Of a stretch of DNA of 64,000 bases, positions 1-11,252 are shown in pieces; within the stretch, counting starts at the first letter, position 1; every line of letters begins with the position of its first letter. Both the position numbers and the translations under genes were made by a program. The notes under the pieces are model-generated. The model saw nothing but the letters and a program-made list of their open reading frames with translations, had not been told where the DNA came from and ran no database searches. Source of the DNA: Cichorium intybus (Eukaryota > Streptophyta > Magnoliopsida > Asterales > Asteraceae); contig CM042016.1 in the NCBI GenBank assembly GCA_023525715.1, forward strand, positions 79,467,382 to 79,531,381, in the 5' to 3' direction.

Positions 1-269
1 TATAGGAATATTCTGCATTATCTTTTGTACTATTTGTATCACAGATTAAGTATAAATATCAGTGATACTTGTCTGTGTCGTGAGTAAGATCAATTCACCC
101 TCATTGTAAAACCCTTTCAGTGAAATCAAAGCATTCGACACCTGTTATTCATATCTTGTGTTCTTCGTTGTTCATTAATTTAATTGCTTGTGTTGATTAC
201 TTAGTTTGGAATCAGTATATCACAATACTTCTTTATTTTATACTCTTTGATTGAAATTCACAACCAACA
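1..269 (+). repeat. E1 5' LTR (right-hand part)
   Basis: Matches 26378-26652 with about 5-6% differences by eye and ends in the same ...aaccaaca. A TATA-like stretch (agtataaatatc) lies near 49-60. The first 195 bp of the LTR are outside the window. Confidence 0.88.
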
Positions 270-271
270 CG

Positions 272-283
272 TGGTATTAGAGC
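272..283 (+). other. E1 primer binding site (tRNA-iMet type)
   Basis: tggtattagagc sits 2 bp after the LTR end. It differs by one base from the usual initiator-Met-tRNA complement (tggtatcagagc), so it would prime minus-strand synthesis. Confidence 0.8.
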
Positions 284-460
284 AGGACAGCTCGAAAACC
301 AGTCTATAGAGCTTCCTTTTCATTGTTACAGTTCCAGATCTAAATCGTTTCCTAGATCTGGGTTTCCGCAACTGTTAATCGATCTCTATTGCTAGTTTTT
401 CTGAAAAGATCCAGTTGAAAATCAATCAAAATCACTGATTCTACAGCTATATATGCAAAT

Positions 461-1549
461 ATGCTCAACTATGCCAATGTAGTTGGCTCATCCACTAAGG
501 CTCATGTTCTTGTTCCTACCTACTATGATTACTGGGTTGATCGTATGAAAGATTACCTTGAAGGTCTAGATGAAGAAAATGATATTTGGAGATCTGTCAG
601 AGATGGTCCTCATACAGATATCGAAGGACGATTTATTGTTGTTGATGGAGATGATGCTGATTTTCTCACTGCTACTGACCTGAAGAAAGTCAGAAATGAC
701 AAACGTGCCATGAGAGAGCTTAGAAGTGGACTCGGCCCAGATGTTAGACATCACATCTCAGGTTCAAAATCTGCCAAGGAGATCTGGGATCGACTTGCTG
801 TCAGATTCGCTGGTGACAATACTCTTCAATCTAGTGTTGTTCAAGTAGTGTTAGCAGACTTCAGAAACTTCAAACAACAAGAGAGTGAATCACTAGAACA
901 ATCTTATAAACGTTACAGCAAAATGGATTATGATCTAGAAAAGTATGGTGAGACTCGAAGTCAACAAGAAATCAACATCAAAGTTCTCTACAGTTTGAGG
1001 CCTGAGTGGAGACCTATCATGCTGATGATCAAATCCTATGAAAACATCAACACTTATTCTCTAGCAGCTCTGTATAATCTTATCAAATCCCATGAACCTG
1101 AGATTTGTGGGAGAAGAAGTGAAAATGCTGGAACATTAGCTCTTGTGTCTAATGTTGAAGAAGAAGAGGCTAAGGATGAGCTTGATGGTTATATGGAAGG
1201 TGAAAATGGAGAAATGATTGCCTTGTATGCTGCAAACAATCATAGGTTTAGGAAACCATTTGTGAACAAATCCAGCTCAGGAAAACCATTTGTGAAACCT
1301 TTCAACAAAAACTCTTACACTCTGAAACCCAAACCAGAAATCTACACACCAAAGGAGGAAAACACCAAATCTTCAACTCCGAAGCCTGCTGAAACAAAGA
1401 CTTTGGAGGCTCCCAAAGATAGATCTGAAGAAAAGAAGATTGCTGGTGACTCTGGGTACGACTGTAACTATTGTCATGGTAAAAATCATTTCGCGAAAGA
1501 CTGCATGCTTCACAAAAGAAATGACAAGCAAACCCAAGTCAAAGATTAA
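461..1549 (+). pseudogene. E1 Gag: core and CCHC zinc knuckle
   Basis: A 362-codon open segment encoding a Copia-type Gag. Residues about 20-215 form the conserved helical core (UBN2-like gag region). A lysine/proline-rich linker follows. Residues about 334-347 form one CX2CX4HX4C zinc knuckle (CNYCHGKNHFAKDC) that binds the RNA genome in the particle. The ATG lies about 190 bp after the LTR. The TAA at 1547-1549 looks like a nonsense mutation rather than a natural gag stop, because the same frame continues with coding-like sequence from 1550 and SIRE-type gag runs straight into pol. Confidence 0.85.
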
Positions 1550-1567
1550 ACCTACTATGCTAGAAAT

Positions 1568-4102
1568 ATGGAAGAAGTAAGAGAGAAAACAAAGGATCTG
1601 GCCCTGATGGCTTCGGAAGATAGAATGGGAACGTACCAGGTGTGGTCGTCTGACTCTGAAGACGAGGAAGTAAGGAAGCCAACAAATAGTGCGTTCATTG
1701 CCTATGATGATGGTAAGAGCTTTCCAAAGGGTACCTCTGAGGAGAGTGAAGCTGAAGAAGAAATGGGTCAAGAAGGGTTCAGAGGTCTGGGTTACGAAGG
1801 ATCAAAGAAGAAGGATGTAATTGCTGTAGGGGTTCCGAAGGTCTGGTTTGATGACTCTTCGGATGATGATGAGGAAATCTGCTTAATGGCGAAGGATTCT
1901 CGCATGACCATTCCAGAACAGGTAACCAAACTCCTCTTATCTTTTAAAATTCCTGCATCCAAATTTTCCTCTGATATTAATGAAATAACTCGTGATTGCT
2001 CTGTGATGAACAAATTGCTAATTGATGCTAAAAATAGGGCAAAGGTCAGTGACCAAGAGATTCTACAGTTGAGGGGGAGAGTAGAAAGTACGAAGTTGTC
2101 CCTAGAAAAAGCCAACTTAAGAATCTCATTGTTAGAAGCGAATAGAGAGAAAATTTTAATGTTGAAACAACAAAATATCTTTTGTGAAACTGCTAAATGT
2201 CTGTACTCTCATATTACTCGCATCTATCATTCTGCTGACATATGCAATGTTCAACATAGACAACTATTACCTTCTCTAGAATTTAAGCTAAAAAATGTTG
2301 ATAGCATCTCTTATGAATGTAAGTCCATTGCATCTGGTACCGAAGTGACTAACCCTTCGTATATGCATGGTTTGATCTCTGTGGAAAAATTCTTATCTGT
2401 TGATAATCTGTTGAAAACATTGCCAAATGAAATTCCAATCTTACAGAAAACCATTCCTCAAATTGAAAACAAATCAGAAGTTATTGTTGAGACTGAATCT
2501 GAGAATGATTCCGAAAGTGATTCGGATATGGAGGAAATTGATTGGTCCTCATTGTCTACTTTGAAAGTTTCCTCCGCATCCGCATCACCCTCCGAAGATA
2601 CTTCACAATTATCTTCGGTTGACAAAGTAAAATCAAAAATTAATTGTGAAAATGTATCATCTGAAATTCCGAATAACAAAAATGAAATTGTGAAAACAAA
2701 AATGCAAATTTCTGATGAATGTGTCTCATATGATCAATATCTCAAAGACAATTCAAAAAGATTAGTAAATGTTGCATGTGTCTATCCGAAGGTTTCATAT
2801 TTCAAAAATTCTATTTTTGTAAAACCTGGAAGTGTGCTATTGGTTGACAATGATTTGGTAAAACTTGTTGAGTAGGATAATTCCACAGTTACTGAGAAAG
2901 GATTCTTCTCATCATCAAAGATGCTTGAAAACAACATGAATGAAAAATCGGAAGTGAAAATAAATGTGCGAAAACAAGATTTATATGGTCATAATATTTA
3001 CAATTGTCTTTGTTATGAACAAAACAAGATTCCAGAAAATTTGATTCATCTTTTCAATGATAAAAATGAAAATGACATTTACACTAACAGAAATTACAAA
3101 CAAATTCAAGTTATGGATAAACTTGTAACTCCGATGATGGATGTTTTTCAATTAATGGAGTCAAATGAAAGTGTATCTCTTGCTCAAACTTTTGAAAACA
3201 AAATTTCAAAACCCAAGATAATCATTTCCAAACCTACGGTACAAAAACTAAAATTTCTGAACAATCAACAATTTCAAAACTTCGCATCAACTTCCAAAAT
3301 AAAACCAGCTGTTGTGATTACAAAACCTATTCAAAAACCAACTGCTACGAATATGAAAGTAAAAAAATACCAAATCTTGTGAAATGAAAACCACCCTTCG
3401 TACAAACAAAACCTAACAATACGAAGGCTTCCACTTCTGGAACAAAACCAACGAATACGAAGGATTCAAAAGAAAAAACAAAGCAATTTTCCAAACCTTC
3501 CTTCGTACCATCTAAACCAAATTTCCAAATCCTAAGTTTCAAAAACCTTCAAGAAAAACATTTTCGAAAGGAGATAACCTGATAGATACTTTTCATGATT
3601 GGCTAAACAAAACTTTGAATTTGTTTAAAGATAAGAATCTATCATTGAATGATTTCAAGCTTGCATATTAGGAGTACTTGTTTACTTCCACATTGTGTAG
3701 CTCTTTATCAAGAAAATCAACAATTTAAAAATCAAACTCCAATTGGAAACGAAATGACTTGAAAGAAAATTTAACTGCAAAATTAAATTCTTAAAGTCTC
3801 TAAATTCCACAAAAACCTCTAAAACCAAGAAAACGTCAAAAACTTCAAAGTCAAAATCATCCAAAAAAATATGGGTTCCGAAGGTTTCCAACATTTCAAT
3901 CTCTTCGGACTCATCAATTCTCACAAACAACTCTTCGGAATCATTTTCTGGTTCTTCATGCTCTTCGCATGAAACTTCTGAGAACATGATTAACCTCAAT
4001 GAAAAAGAAATAACATCAGAGGCTGTTGAAAAATGGATTCTAGAATCCTTTGCTTACCCTGAGGACGCAAGATTGATTGGGTACCAACTTCTTCTTAATT
4101 GA
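1568..4102 (+). pseudogene. E1 Gag-pol linker with acidic and coiled-coil region
   Basis: This continues the gag frame (same frame as 461). It starts with an acidic Ser/Glu-rich stretch (SDSEDEE) and then a heptad-like coiled coil around codons 130-200 of this segment. Further Ser/Asp-rich low-complexity sequence follows. In-frame stops occur at 2873-2875 and 3380-3382. From about 3365 to 4100 the coding signal (Lys/Pro/Thr-rich) jumps between frames, so indels have accumulated. In SIRE-like elements this stretch lies between the zinc knuckle and protease and has no known enzymatic role. There is no separate gene here. Confidence 0.65.
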
Positions 4103-5248
4103 TTGCAGGTTATATCAAATGAGTGGCATGATGCTAAATGGTACATGGATAGTGGCTGCTCAAGACATATGACAGGAAAGAGGGAGTATCTCAGGGATTA
4201 TAGAACTTTGGATGATGCAAAAAATGTTCGATTTGGTAACAACAAAACTTGTTCTATTCTTGGTTATGGAAAAATTACAAATGGATAATTCACAATAAAC
4301 ATGGTGGCATTTGTTGAAGGATTAAAGCATAACCTTGTAGGTATTTCTCAATTGGTTGTTGGAACTGGGAATGTTGTAACATTCAACAATCAAGGGAGTA
4401 TCATTACGAAGGAAGCCACAAAAGAGGTACTGCTGAAATCCGAAAGAAAAGGATCAATGTTTCCCTTGAATCTAAAGCCTGTGACTGGTGGGCAATCTCT
4501 ATGTCTTATGTCCAAAGCTAACTCAGACATCCGTTGGTTATGGCACCGGAGACTTGCTCACTTGAACTTCAAAGATATAAATAAGTTAGTGGCTATGGAT
4601 TTGGTTCGTGGCATGCCTGCTCTCAAGTTTGATAATGATTCACTTTGTTCTGCTTGTGAACATGGCAAGCAAACAAAACAAAGGCATCCAACTATGATTA
4701 ATCCAAAGATCACTGAACCTCTTTCACTTCTTTATATGGATTTATGTGGTCCATCCGCAGTGGAATCAATAGGAAAGAAGAAGTATATTCTGGTAATTGT
4801 TGATGACTATTCAAGGTTCACTTAGGTCTTATTCTTAAGAAACAAGTTAGACGCAGCTGAAGAAATCATCAATTTCATCAAATATATGGAAGTAATGCTC
4901 AACAAAACAGTTCGAACTGTGCACAGTGATAATGGTTCGGAATTCAAGAATCAAACTCTTGATGGATTTCTGAGGAAAATGGGGATTAGTCACAATTTCT
5001 CTGCACCATATACTCCTCAACAAAATGGTGTTGTTGAAAGACGTAATCGCTCTTTATGTGAAGCAGCTAGAACCATGCTCAATTTTGCAAATTTGCCCAT
5101 GTACTTCTGGGCCGAAGCCATTTCCACAACTTTCTTCACTCAGAACAGATCATACATCCACAAGAGATTTCATATTACACCATACGAAGTACTCAACCGA
5201 AGAAAACCAAATGTCAAGTTTCTTCATATCTTCGGTTGCACGTGTTTT
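4103..5248 (+). pseudogene. E1 protease and integrase (N-terminal part)
   Basis: One frame with stops at 4286-4288 and 4823-4825. The protease active site is DSGCS (WYMDSGCSRHMT, near 4144-4179). The GAG-pre-integrase/HHCC zinc domain follows (LWHRRLAHLN ... CSACEHGK, near 4540-4670). The integrase catalytic core shows MDLCGP (first Asp), HSDNGSEF (second Asp) and VVERRNRSL (Glu). The integrase C-terminal part is interrupted at 5248 by E2 and resumes at 18342 in a matching frame (FGCTCF before, ILNMKDHL after). Nonsense codons make it inactive. Confidence 0.88.
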
Positions 5249-6012
5249 TGTTGGATTAAGTGTCTAAGTCATGACTTATAATTTGTATTTATCTTATTAA
5301 TTGAAGTAAAATCCATTTAGGTTGCCCTCATAGTTGGAGGATTGGTGTAGAGTTAAATAGAGAGAAAGGTTGATTTATTAATTGTTTAATAAACCAATAG
5401 AAATAAAATAAATAGTTTATTAATATATTTAAGTGTTAATATATTAATTAGAAACTATAATAATTAATTAGAAATTAATCTAGAACTAATTGGATTTAAT
5501 TTAGTGATTAATTTAATTAATTAAAAGTGCAGAGACTGGTTCTGTAATTATTCAATAGTTGAATATTGACTGGCCAGTGGAAGTCCATAGGTGGCGAGAT
5601 TTTATGGAGCCTCCACATAAATCACAAAACCCTAATTAGGGTTAGAGAAAGCCTTGTCCATTTGATAAAAAGGCTTGTTAAAGTTGGGCTCTAGGGTTTA
5701 AGTTGTGCCACCTGGAAACTATAAATAGGGAATCCCTTTGGAACCCTAATTACATGCGCCATCTCTCTGCCTCTCTGGAACTCTGTTGTCTTCTCCTCTA
5801 TTGCTTGGGTGTGACTCCATTTGACGCAGGATACTTTTACTGTTAGCTTCAACAAGAAGAATCAAAGGTTGGTTTTCTTGATTTTAATCTTTAGAAATTA
5901 TTGTTGGCCTTAGGTTTTTGTTATATGTTCATAAGGTAGAAAAACATACATCCTCAATTAGGTTGCATGTGAACTTAGGATTTCTAGTTCATAGTTTGCT
6001 TAAAACTTTTCA
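5249..6012 (+). repeat. E2 5' LTR (764 bp)
   Basis: Starts tgttggatta and ends aacttttca. It contains a TATA box (5719-5728) and a perfect 16-bp telobox palindrome (5628-5643). Its partner is 8692-9377 plus 18259-18336. Confidence 0.92.
5719..5728 (+). promoter_or_regulatory. E2 LTR TATA box
   Basis: ctataaatag in the LTR, about 470 bp from its start. The same word occurs in the second E2 LTR (near 9161) and in the related E5 LTR (38628-38637), so this is the conserved core promoter of the family. Transcription start is expected about 30 bp downstream. Confidence 0.7.
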
Positions 6013-6013
6013 A

Positions 6014-6026
6014 TGTTATCAGAGCC
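6014..6026 (+). other. E2 primer binding site
   Basis: tgttatcagagcc lies 1 bp after the LTR. It is the initiator-Met-tRNA complement with one change (G to T at position 3). Confidence 0.75.
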
Positions 6027-7270
6027 TGCTTGTTTTTCTTGTGAATTGCTATAACTGTTTTTGGCTAAGGGTTATTTGCAAAAAAAATAAACCCTTGGGA
6101 TGGCCATTTCGACATGGTGGCTAGGGTTTTGAAAACCCTAGCCTCCTCCCCCCTTTTTGGCGATTTGCATGATACATGGAAAGTATATTGTTATTTTTGG
6201 TAATTGAGATCTATTAAATAATTGGAAACCTTTATCCCATTGCTTGCAATTTTTTGAGATTAGCGATAAAGATAGGTAATTAATTTGATTAATTTTGTGA
6301 TGCCTATCTTTGATTTAATTAGTTTAATTAAATTGTTTAATTAAAAGATAAATTAAATCACGTAAGAATTTAAGTTTAATTTTCGAAATTAAAGAGTTAA
6401 TTTGCTAAAATAGTTAAATATATTAAATCTAAAATATTTTAAAGAGTTTAAAATACATCTTATATATTTATGATTAAAATTTAATATTTATATGTAAGAT
6501 AAAATTGGTTGGTCTTACCGTTAGTAGGCCTCATTCACAAAATTGTCCTATAAAGAGGGTATAAGGCGACTGCCTATAAAATGGTAGTCTAATGGGTGTC
6601 CACTCTCACCCACCGCTCTCCTGGTCAGTCGAGTGTCGTTAGTCAAACGGGTTTGATAGAACCGTTTAAGCCTCTTAAAAGTATAATGCTATAATTGAAA
6701 GTACTAGAACCATTAACGAAATCCCAATCTAGTTACTTTAGGTTAAAATTGTGAATTGGTGCTAATCCATGGAATTGCACATTGCACTTTATGAAACATT
6801 GGTGGAGCGTGTGTGGTTAACCGGCACACCAATAGGGGTTCATAAAGAGTTGCAATGGGTTTCTCGATCTTACCATTGTTGATGGAGCGTGTGTGGTTAA
6901 CCAGCACGTCAATTTGAGATGGTAATTGACTTCGAGAGTACCAAGCTAATTTGCATGGTTATTCACACCCAGTTTGTGATCCTCGGTATCCCAGTCACAA
7001 ACAGTGGAGCATTCCCGAGATTAAAACATGCTCTTGAACAGTTCAATAAATCTCAAAAGAAATTAGGAATTCCATTATAATATAATTATGTTTCCGCGGT
7101 AGAATTGGCTGAATCGTCATTCGCCTACCTTTATAAAATTTACAATAAGATTACGGCATCCCTCTTATATATTGTGAATTGTTATAGTTGGGTCCTAGCC
7201 TTACTATTATATTTGGGTTAATATAAGGATTATTTATATGTATCTAATTAAAAACTACCTTCTTTTATAG
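6027..7270 (+). other. E2 untranslated leader
   Basis: About 1.24 kb between primer site and gag with no supported ORF. It holds two copies of an imperfect-palindrome word around a gttaacc core (tggagcgtgtgtggttaacc at 6804-6823 and 6884-6903), each followed by ggcac or agcac. A related copy is in E5 near 35324. It also has a pyrimidine-rich segment and AT-rich stretches. Long leaders like this usually carry packaging and dimerisation signals. Confidence 0.6.
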
Positions 7271-8646
7271 ATGTCTTCTGTTGACCAATCTGTTCCCCAC
7301 TCAAACTCCAGTAATGTCACTTCAATCCTCTCGTTGTGTTCCAAAGTGCAATTGGACGGCACTAACTACAATGACTCGATAAGGAACATCAAGATGGCTT
7401 TGAGGTTTGAGAACAAAGAGTATGTTCTCGACACTGAGCTAGTTGAAGTTGACCCCAATACAGCTACTCCCGAGTAAATTGCCTCGTACCAAAAACACTC
7501 GGATGATGCGACCAAAGTGGCCTGCATCATGATCGCTACCATGAACCCTGAACTACAAAGAATCTGTGAGGACTACTGGCCCTACGAGATGCACAAAGAG
7601 CTTGCGGAAAAGTTCTTCAAGCAAGAACGAATCGAGAGGTGCGAAGTGGACAAAGCATTCACGAATGCCAAGCCTAAGGACGGAGAGTTTGTCTGCACTC
7701 ACGTGCAAAGAATGCAAGGCTACGTGGATAGGCTAAGGAAGCTTGGAATGCCTGTACATGAGGAGTTGGTCGTTGACATAGTTCTTAACTCCTTACCGAG
7801 TTCTTATGACCAGTTCACACTGGCTTATCATTTGATCAACACTCAGGCCACTTGGACTGAGTTGCATCACATGCTTCGTACTGCAGAAAATGGGCTGAAG
7901 GGTAAAAGTGTACCCTCTGTGAATCAACCAGTCCTGGCTATTGGCTCTGGCAAGGGAAAGAAAAGGAAGGCCCCTCCCAAGCAAAATTAGAGGGAAAAGG
8001 TTCATGTCGGGTCATCTAGCAGTGCCCCAAGAGCCAAGTCTTCCGGCATTCCGCATGTCACGAATCCCAAGGATGCCGATTGTTTCTATTGCAAAGAGAA
8101 GGGTTACTGGAAGAGGAGCTGCCCCAAGTACTTCCAGGATATCAAGGATGGCAAAGTGAAGCCATCACAAGCAGGTACTTACACTATATCTAATAACTCA
8201 TCTTCTTCCCGTTCTTGGGTCCTTGACACCGGATGTGGTTTTCATATCTGTTCTGATTTGCAGGGCCTAGAGGAAAGTAGGGAGCTGGAGCACGGTAGAT
8301 TGAACCTGGTCATGGGCAATAGGCGAACGTCACCTATTACCATGATCGGTGTCTATAGACTAGTGCTTAGTAGTGATGTTAGTTTAGATTTACATAATTG
8401 TTGTTATTCGCCAGATATGGCTAGAAACATAATTTCTTTTCATGCATTGTTCAAACAAGGTTTTTATTACACTTTTGATAAATTGAATGGTTCAATTTCA
8501 GTTTTTAAAAATGATGTTTTTATCTTTGAAGCTTTGCCTTGTGATGGAGTGTATGAAACTATTATGTGTGTTGACAATTTTGGTAATGATGTATTAAATA
8601 TTGATTCTTCAAGTGGTGTAGAAAAGGCGTGTTTGTTGAGTGTATG
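7271..8646 (+). pseudogene. E2 Gag-protease remnant, pol deleted
   Basis: One reading frame interrupted by TAA at 7475-7477 and TAG at 7988-7990. It begins with a Copia Gag (about codons 1-230). Next is a zinc knuckle in which the expected His is Tyr (CFYCKEKGYWKRSC), so zinc binding is probably lost. The protease motif DTGCG follows (8224-8238), then the start of the pre-integrase region. It stops at 8646, where the sequence switches to a copy of E1 flank. Integrase, RT and RNase H are absent. It resembles the Gag-protease of E3, so the two are distant relatives. Confidence 0.85.
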
Positions 8647-8691
8647 AAACCAAATGTCAAGTTTCTTCATATCTTCGGTTGCACGTGTATT
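8647..8691 (+). repeat. 45-bp duplicate of the E1 host flank inside E2
   Basis: Identical to 5204-5248 except one base (a at 8689 against t at 5246), including the TSD. It sits directly before the E2 3' LTR, where the element's own 3' sequence and purine tract should be. A short gaaa homology lies at the left join. Confidence 0.93.
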
Positions 8692-9377
8692 TGTTGGATT
8701 AGGTGTCTAAGCCATGACTTATAATTTGTATTTATCTTATTAATTGAAGCAAAGTCCATTTGGGTTGCCCTCATTGCTGGAGGATTGGTGTAGAGTTAAA
8801 TAGAGAGAAATGTTGATTTATTAATTGTTTAATAAACCAATAGAAATAAAATAAATAGTTTATTAATATATTTAAGTGTTAATATATTAATTAGAAACTA
8901 TAATAATTAATTAAAAATTAATCTAGAATTAATTGGATTTAATTTAGTGACTAATTTAGTTAATTAAAAGTGCAGGGACTGGTTTTGTAATTATTTAATA
9001 GTTGAATATTGACTGGCCAGTGGAAGTCCATTGGTGGCGAGATTTTGTGGAGCCTCCACATAAATCTCGAAACCCTAATTAGGGTTAGAGAAAGCCTTGT
9101 CCATTTGATAAAAAGGCTTGTCAAAGTTGGGCTCTAGGGTTTAAGTTGTGCCACCTGGAAACTATAAATAGGGAACCACTTTGGAACCCTAATTACCTGT
9201 GACATCTCTCTGTCTCTCTGGAACTCTGTTTTCTTCTCCTCCATTGCTTGGTTGTGACACCATTTGAGGCAAGATACTTTTGCTGCTAGCTTCAACAAGA
9301 AGAATCAAAGGTTGGTTTTCTTGATTTTAATCTTTAGAAATTATTGTTGGCCTTAGGTTTTTGTTATATGTTCATAA
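8692..9377 (+). repeat. E2 3' LTR, first part (split by E3)
   Basis: 686 bp matching the 5' LTR. It continues for 78 bp at 18259-18336 after E3. It carries the same TATA box and telobox palindrome (9071-9086). Confidence 0.92.
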
Positions 9378-10061
9378 TGTTGGATATCCATGTTCATGTT
9401 ATGAGTTTCAAAACCTTGAAGTTGCAACGGAAGCAAAAATCATGAACACGAATTTCATTCCAAGAGGATCATGCTACATGCATGTAAAGATAAGATGAAG
9501 AACAAGCATAGATTAAGTTCAAGATCATAACCTTTCTTCTTGGACTTGATGTGGACGATTTGTGATGGCTAGGAAGCAAGGAAGATTCCCTCTATTGTTG
9601 ATCCACCACAAGCTTGAACACCCTTGAATGCTAGTTCCACAACTTGCAATGTAAGCTTCTTTTCTCCTTGAAACCAAAAACATTTTTCTAGTCTTCAAGA
9701 GAGAGTTTAGAGAGTATTTTTGGCTGATCAAAAACAAGTATGAAAAGTGTCTCCCCACCCTTCAAATGTCGGATTACATACACAAGAAAGAAAGAGAAAA
9801 GTGGCCTAGTATTCTATGCAAGAGCATGCTTCCTTTCCTTGGTCAAAGAGAGAATATTGCACGCTTTTACAACTTTCCACATATGCCATGTGAGGCATAT
9901 AGAATCCGGCCATTTGATGGCTTTTATAAATCAACATTTATAAATTCAATTATTTATAAACTTATATCACAAAGTTTATAAATAATAAACCTTCAAACTT
10001 GTGATTAATGGGTTAACATTTAAACCATTACTTATATACATAAATCAATTAATTATGCATC

Positions 10062-10123
<62 letters not shown>

Positions 10124-10464
10124 CATTATGCATATCTTATTTAATTTACCAATTAAATTAAATAAGAGATTTAACTATAATTCAATTAAATCATTTAACA
10201 ACTTAAACAATTTAATTGTTCCATTTGATTAATTCATCACATATGAATTAGTGATCAACCTTTAATTTTGGAGTTATTATTATTTACTTCAAATAATAAT
10301 AACTTACAAGATTAAATTGCAAGTTTAGTATCATTTGATGTTAAATCAAATTTAATATTCCAAAAGATCAATTGGTGTCAAACTTGTTGTTGCTGTGACC
10401 CTATAGGATCATGTATTATTAGTAATATCATTTTATGATCATCGTTGGGCATATAGAACTAACA
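9378..10464 (-). repeat. E3 3' LTR (1,087 bp)
   Basis: tgttggatat...aactaaca on the plus strand; partner of 17181-18253. Contains an (AT)n run at 10066-10121. A TATA-like word for minus-strand transcription (tttataaaag) is near 9921-9934. Confidence 0.92.
10066..10121. repeat. (AT)n microsatellite in E3 LTR
   Basis: About 28 AT units. The partner LTR has a shorter run at 17874-17911, so the repeat has changed length since insertion. Confidence 0.95.
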
Positions 10465-11252
10465 ATCTCCCACTTGCACAAGGTTGCATCATAGAATGAT
10501 ACAGACAGTGATAAACGTCTAGCAACATTTCACTGCCCCCAATAACACATGACATAAGGCCATTCAACAACATCTAATTTTTCATAAGCACGAGGCTCTA
10601 ATTGATGTATAAGGTTATCTATCAATTATCCCTTTGTCACAGACATCATGTTGAACGTGAGACATGGATCTTAGTCATTCTCATTTTATGTTCAACTTTC
10701 AATCAGGCGCCTTAGATGTCTAACTCTCAACACATAAGAGGAACAAATCCCGTCTTGACTACATACGCCCCTCATATAGTTAGTACTATACATGAGTATG
10801 GTCTGTATGGTTGTCTATTTTTCAAGAACAACGATGAACCATATCAAAGCATAGCACTTCCTATACTTGAGTCCCAAATATGTATCTCAGGTCTAAGGAT
10901 ACAATGATAATACCTTTATTCAAGAATCACTTATGATGATGATCCATGGAGTGATCTTGAAACGGGTCAAGTCCAATACTTGTTCACTGACAAGTACCTA
11001 TGAATTTGGTTGCAACCTTTTGCTACTTTTACCCATAAAAGTCAACCAATCCAATTCATATTAGTCTTACTTTATAATTGCTCCCACAACTATGATCGAC
11101 TATGGACATTTAGAATAATTAAATTATTCAAGGATTAAACATGCTAATATTTAAAACACAAAATTATGAATGAAACATCACGTCACATATATTACATAAT
11201 AATTTTTGTTTACATAGTTTCATATTCATAAAACACTAAACACAAATCAAAT
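10465..11252 (-). other. E3 3' untranslated region and purine tract
   Basis: 788 bp between the RNase H stop and the 3' LTR. On the minus strand it ends in caagtgggagatt, the likely plus-strand primer. No ORF is supported. Confidence 0.65.
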
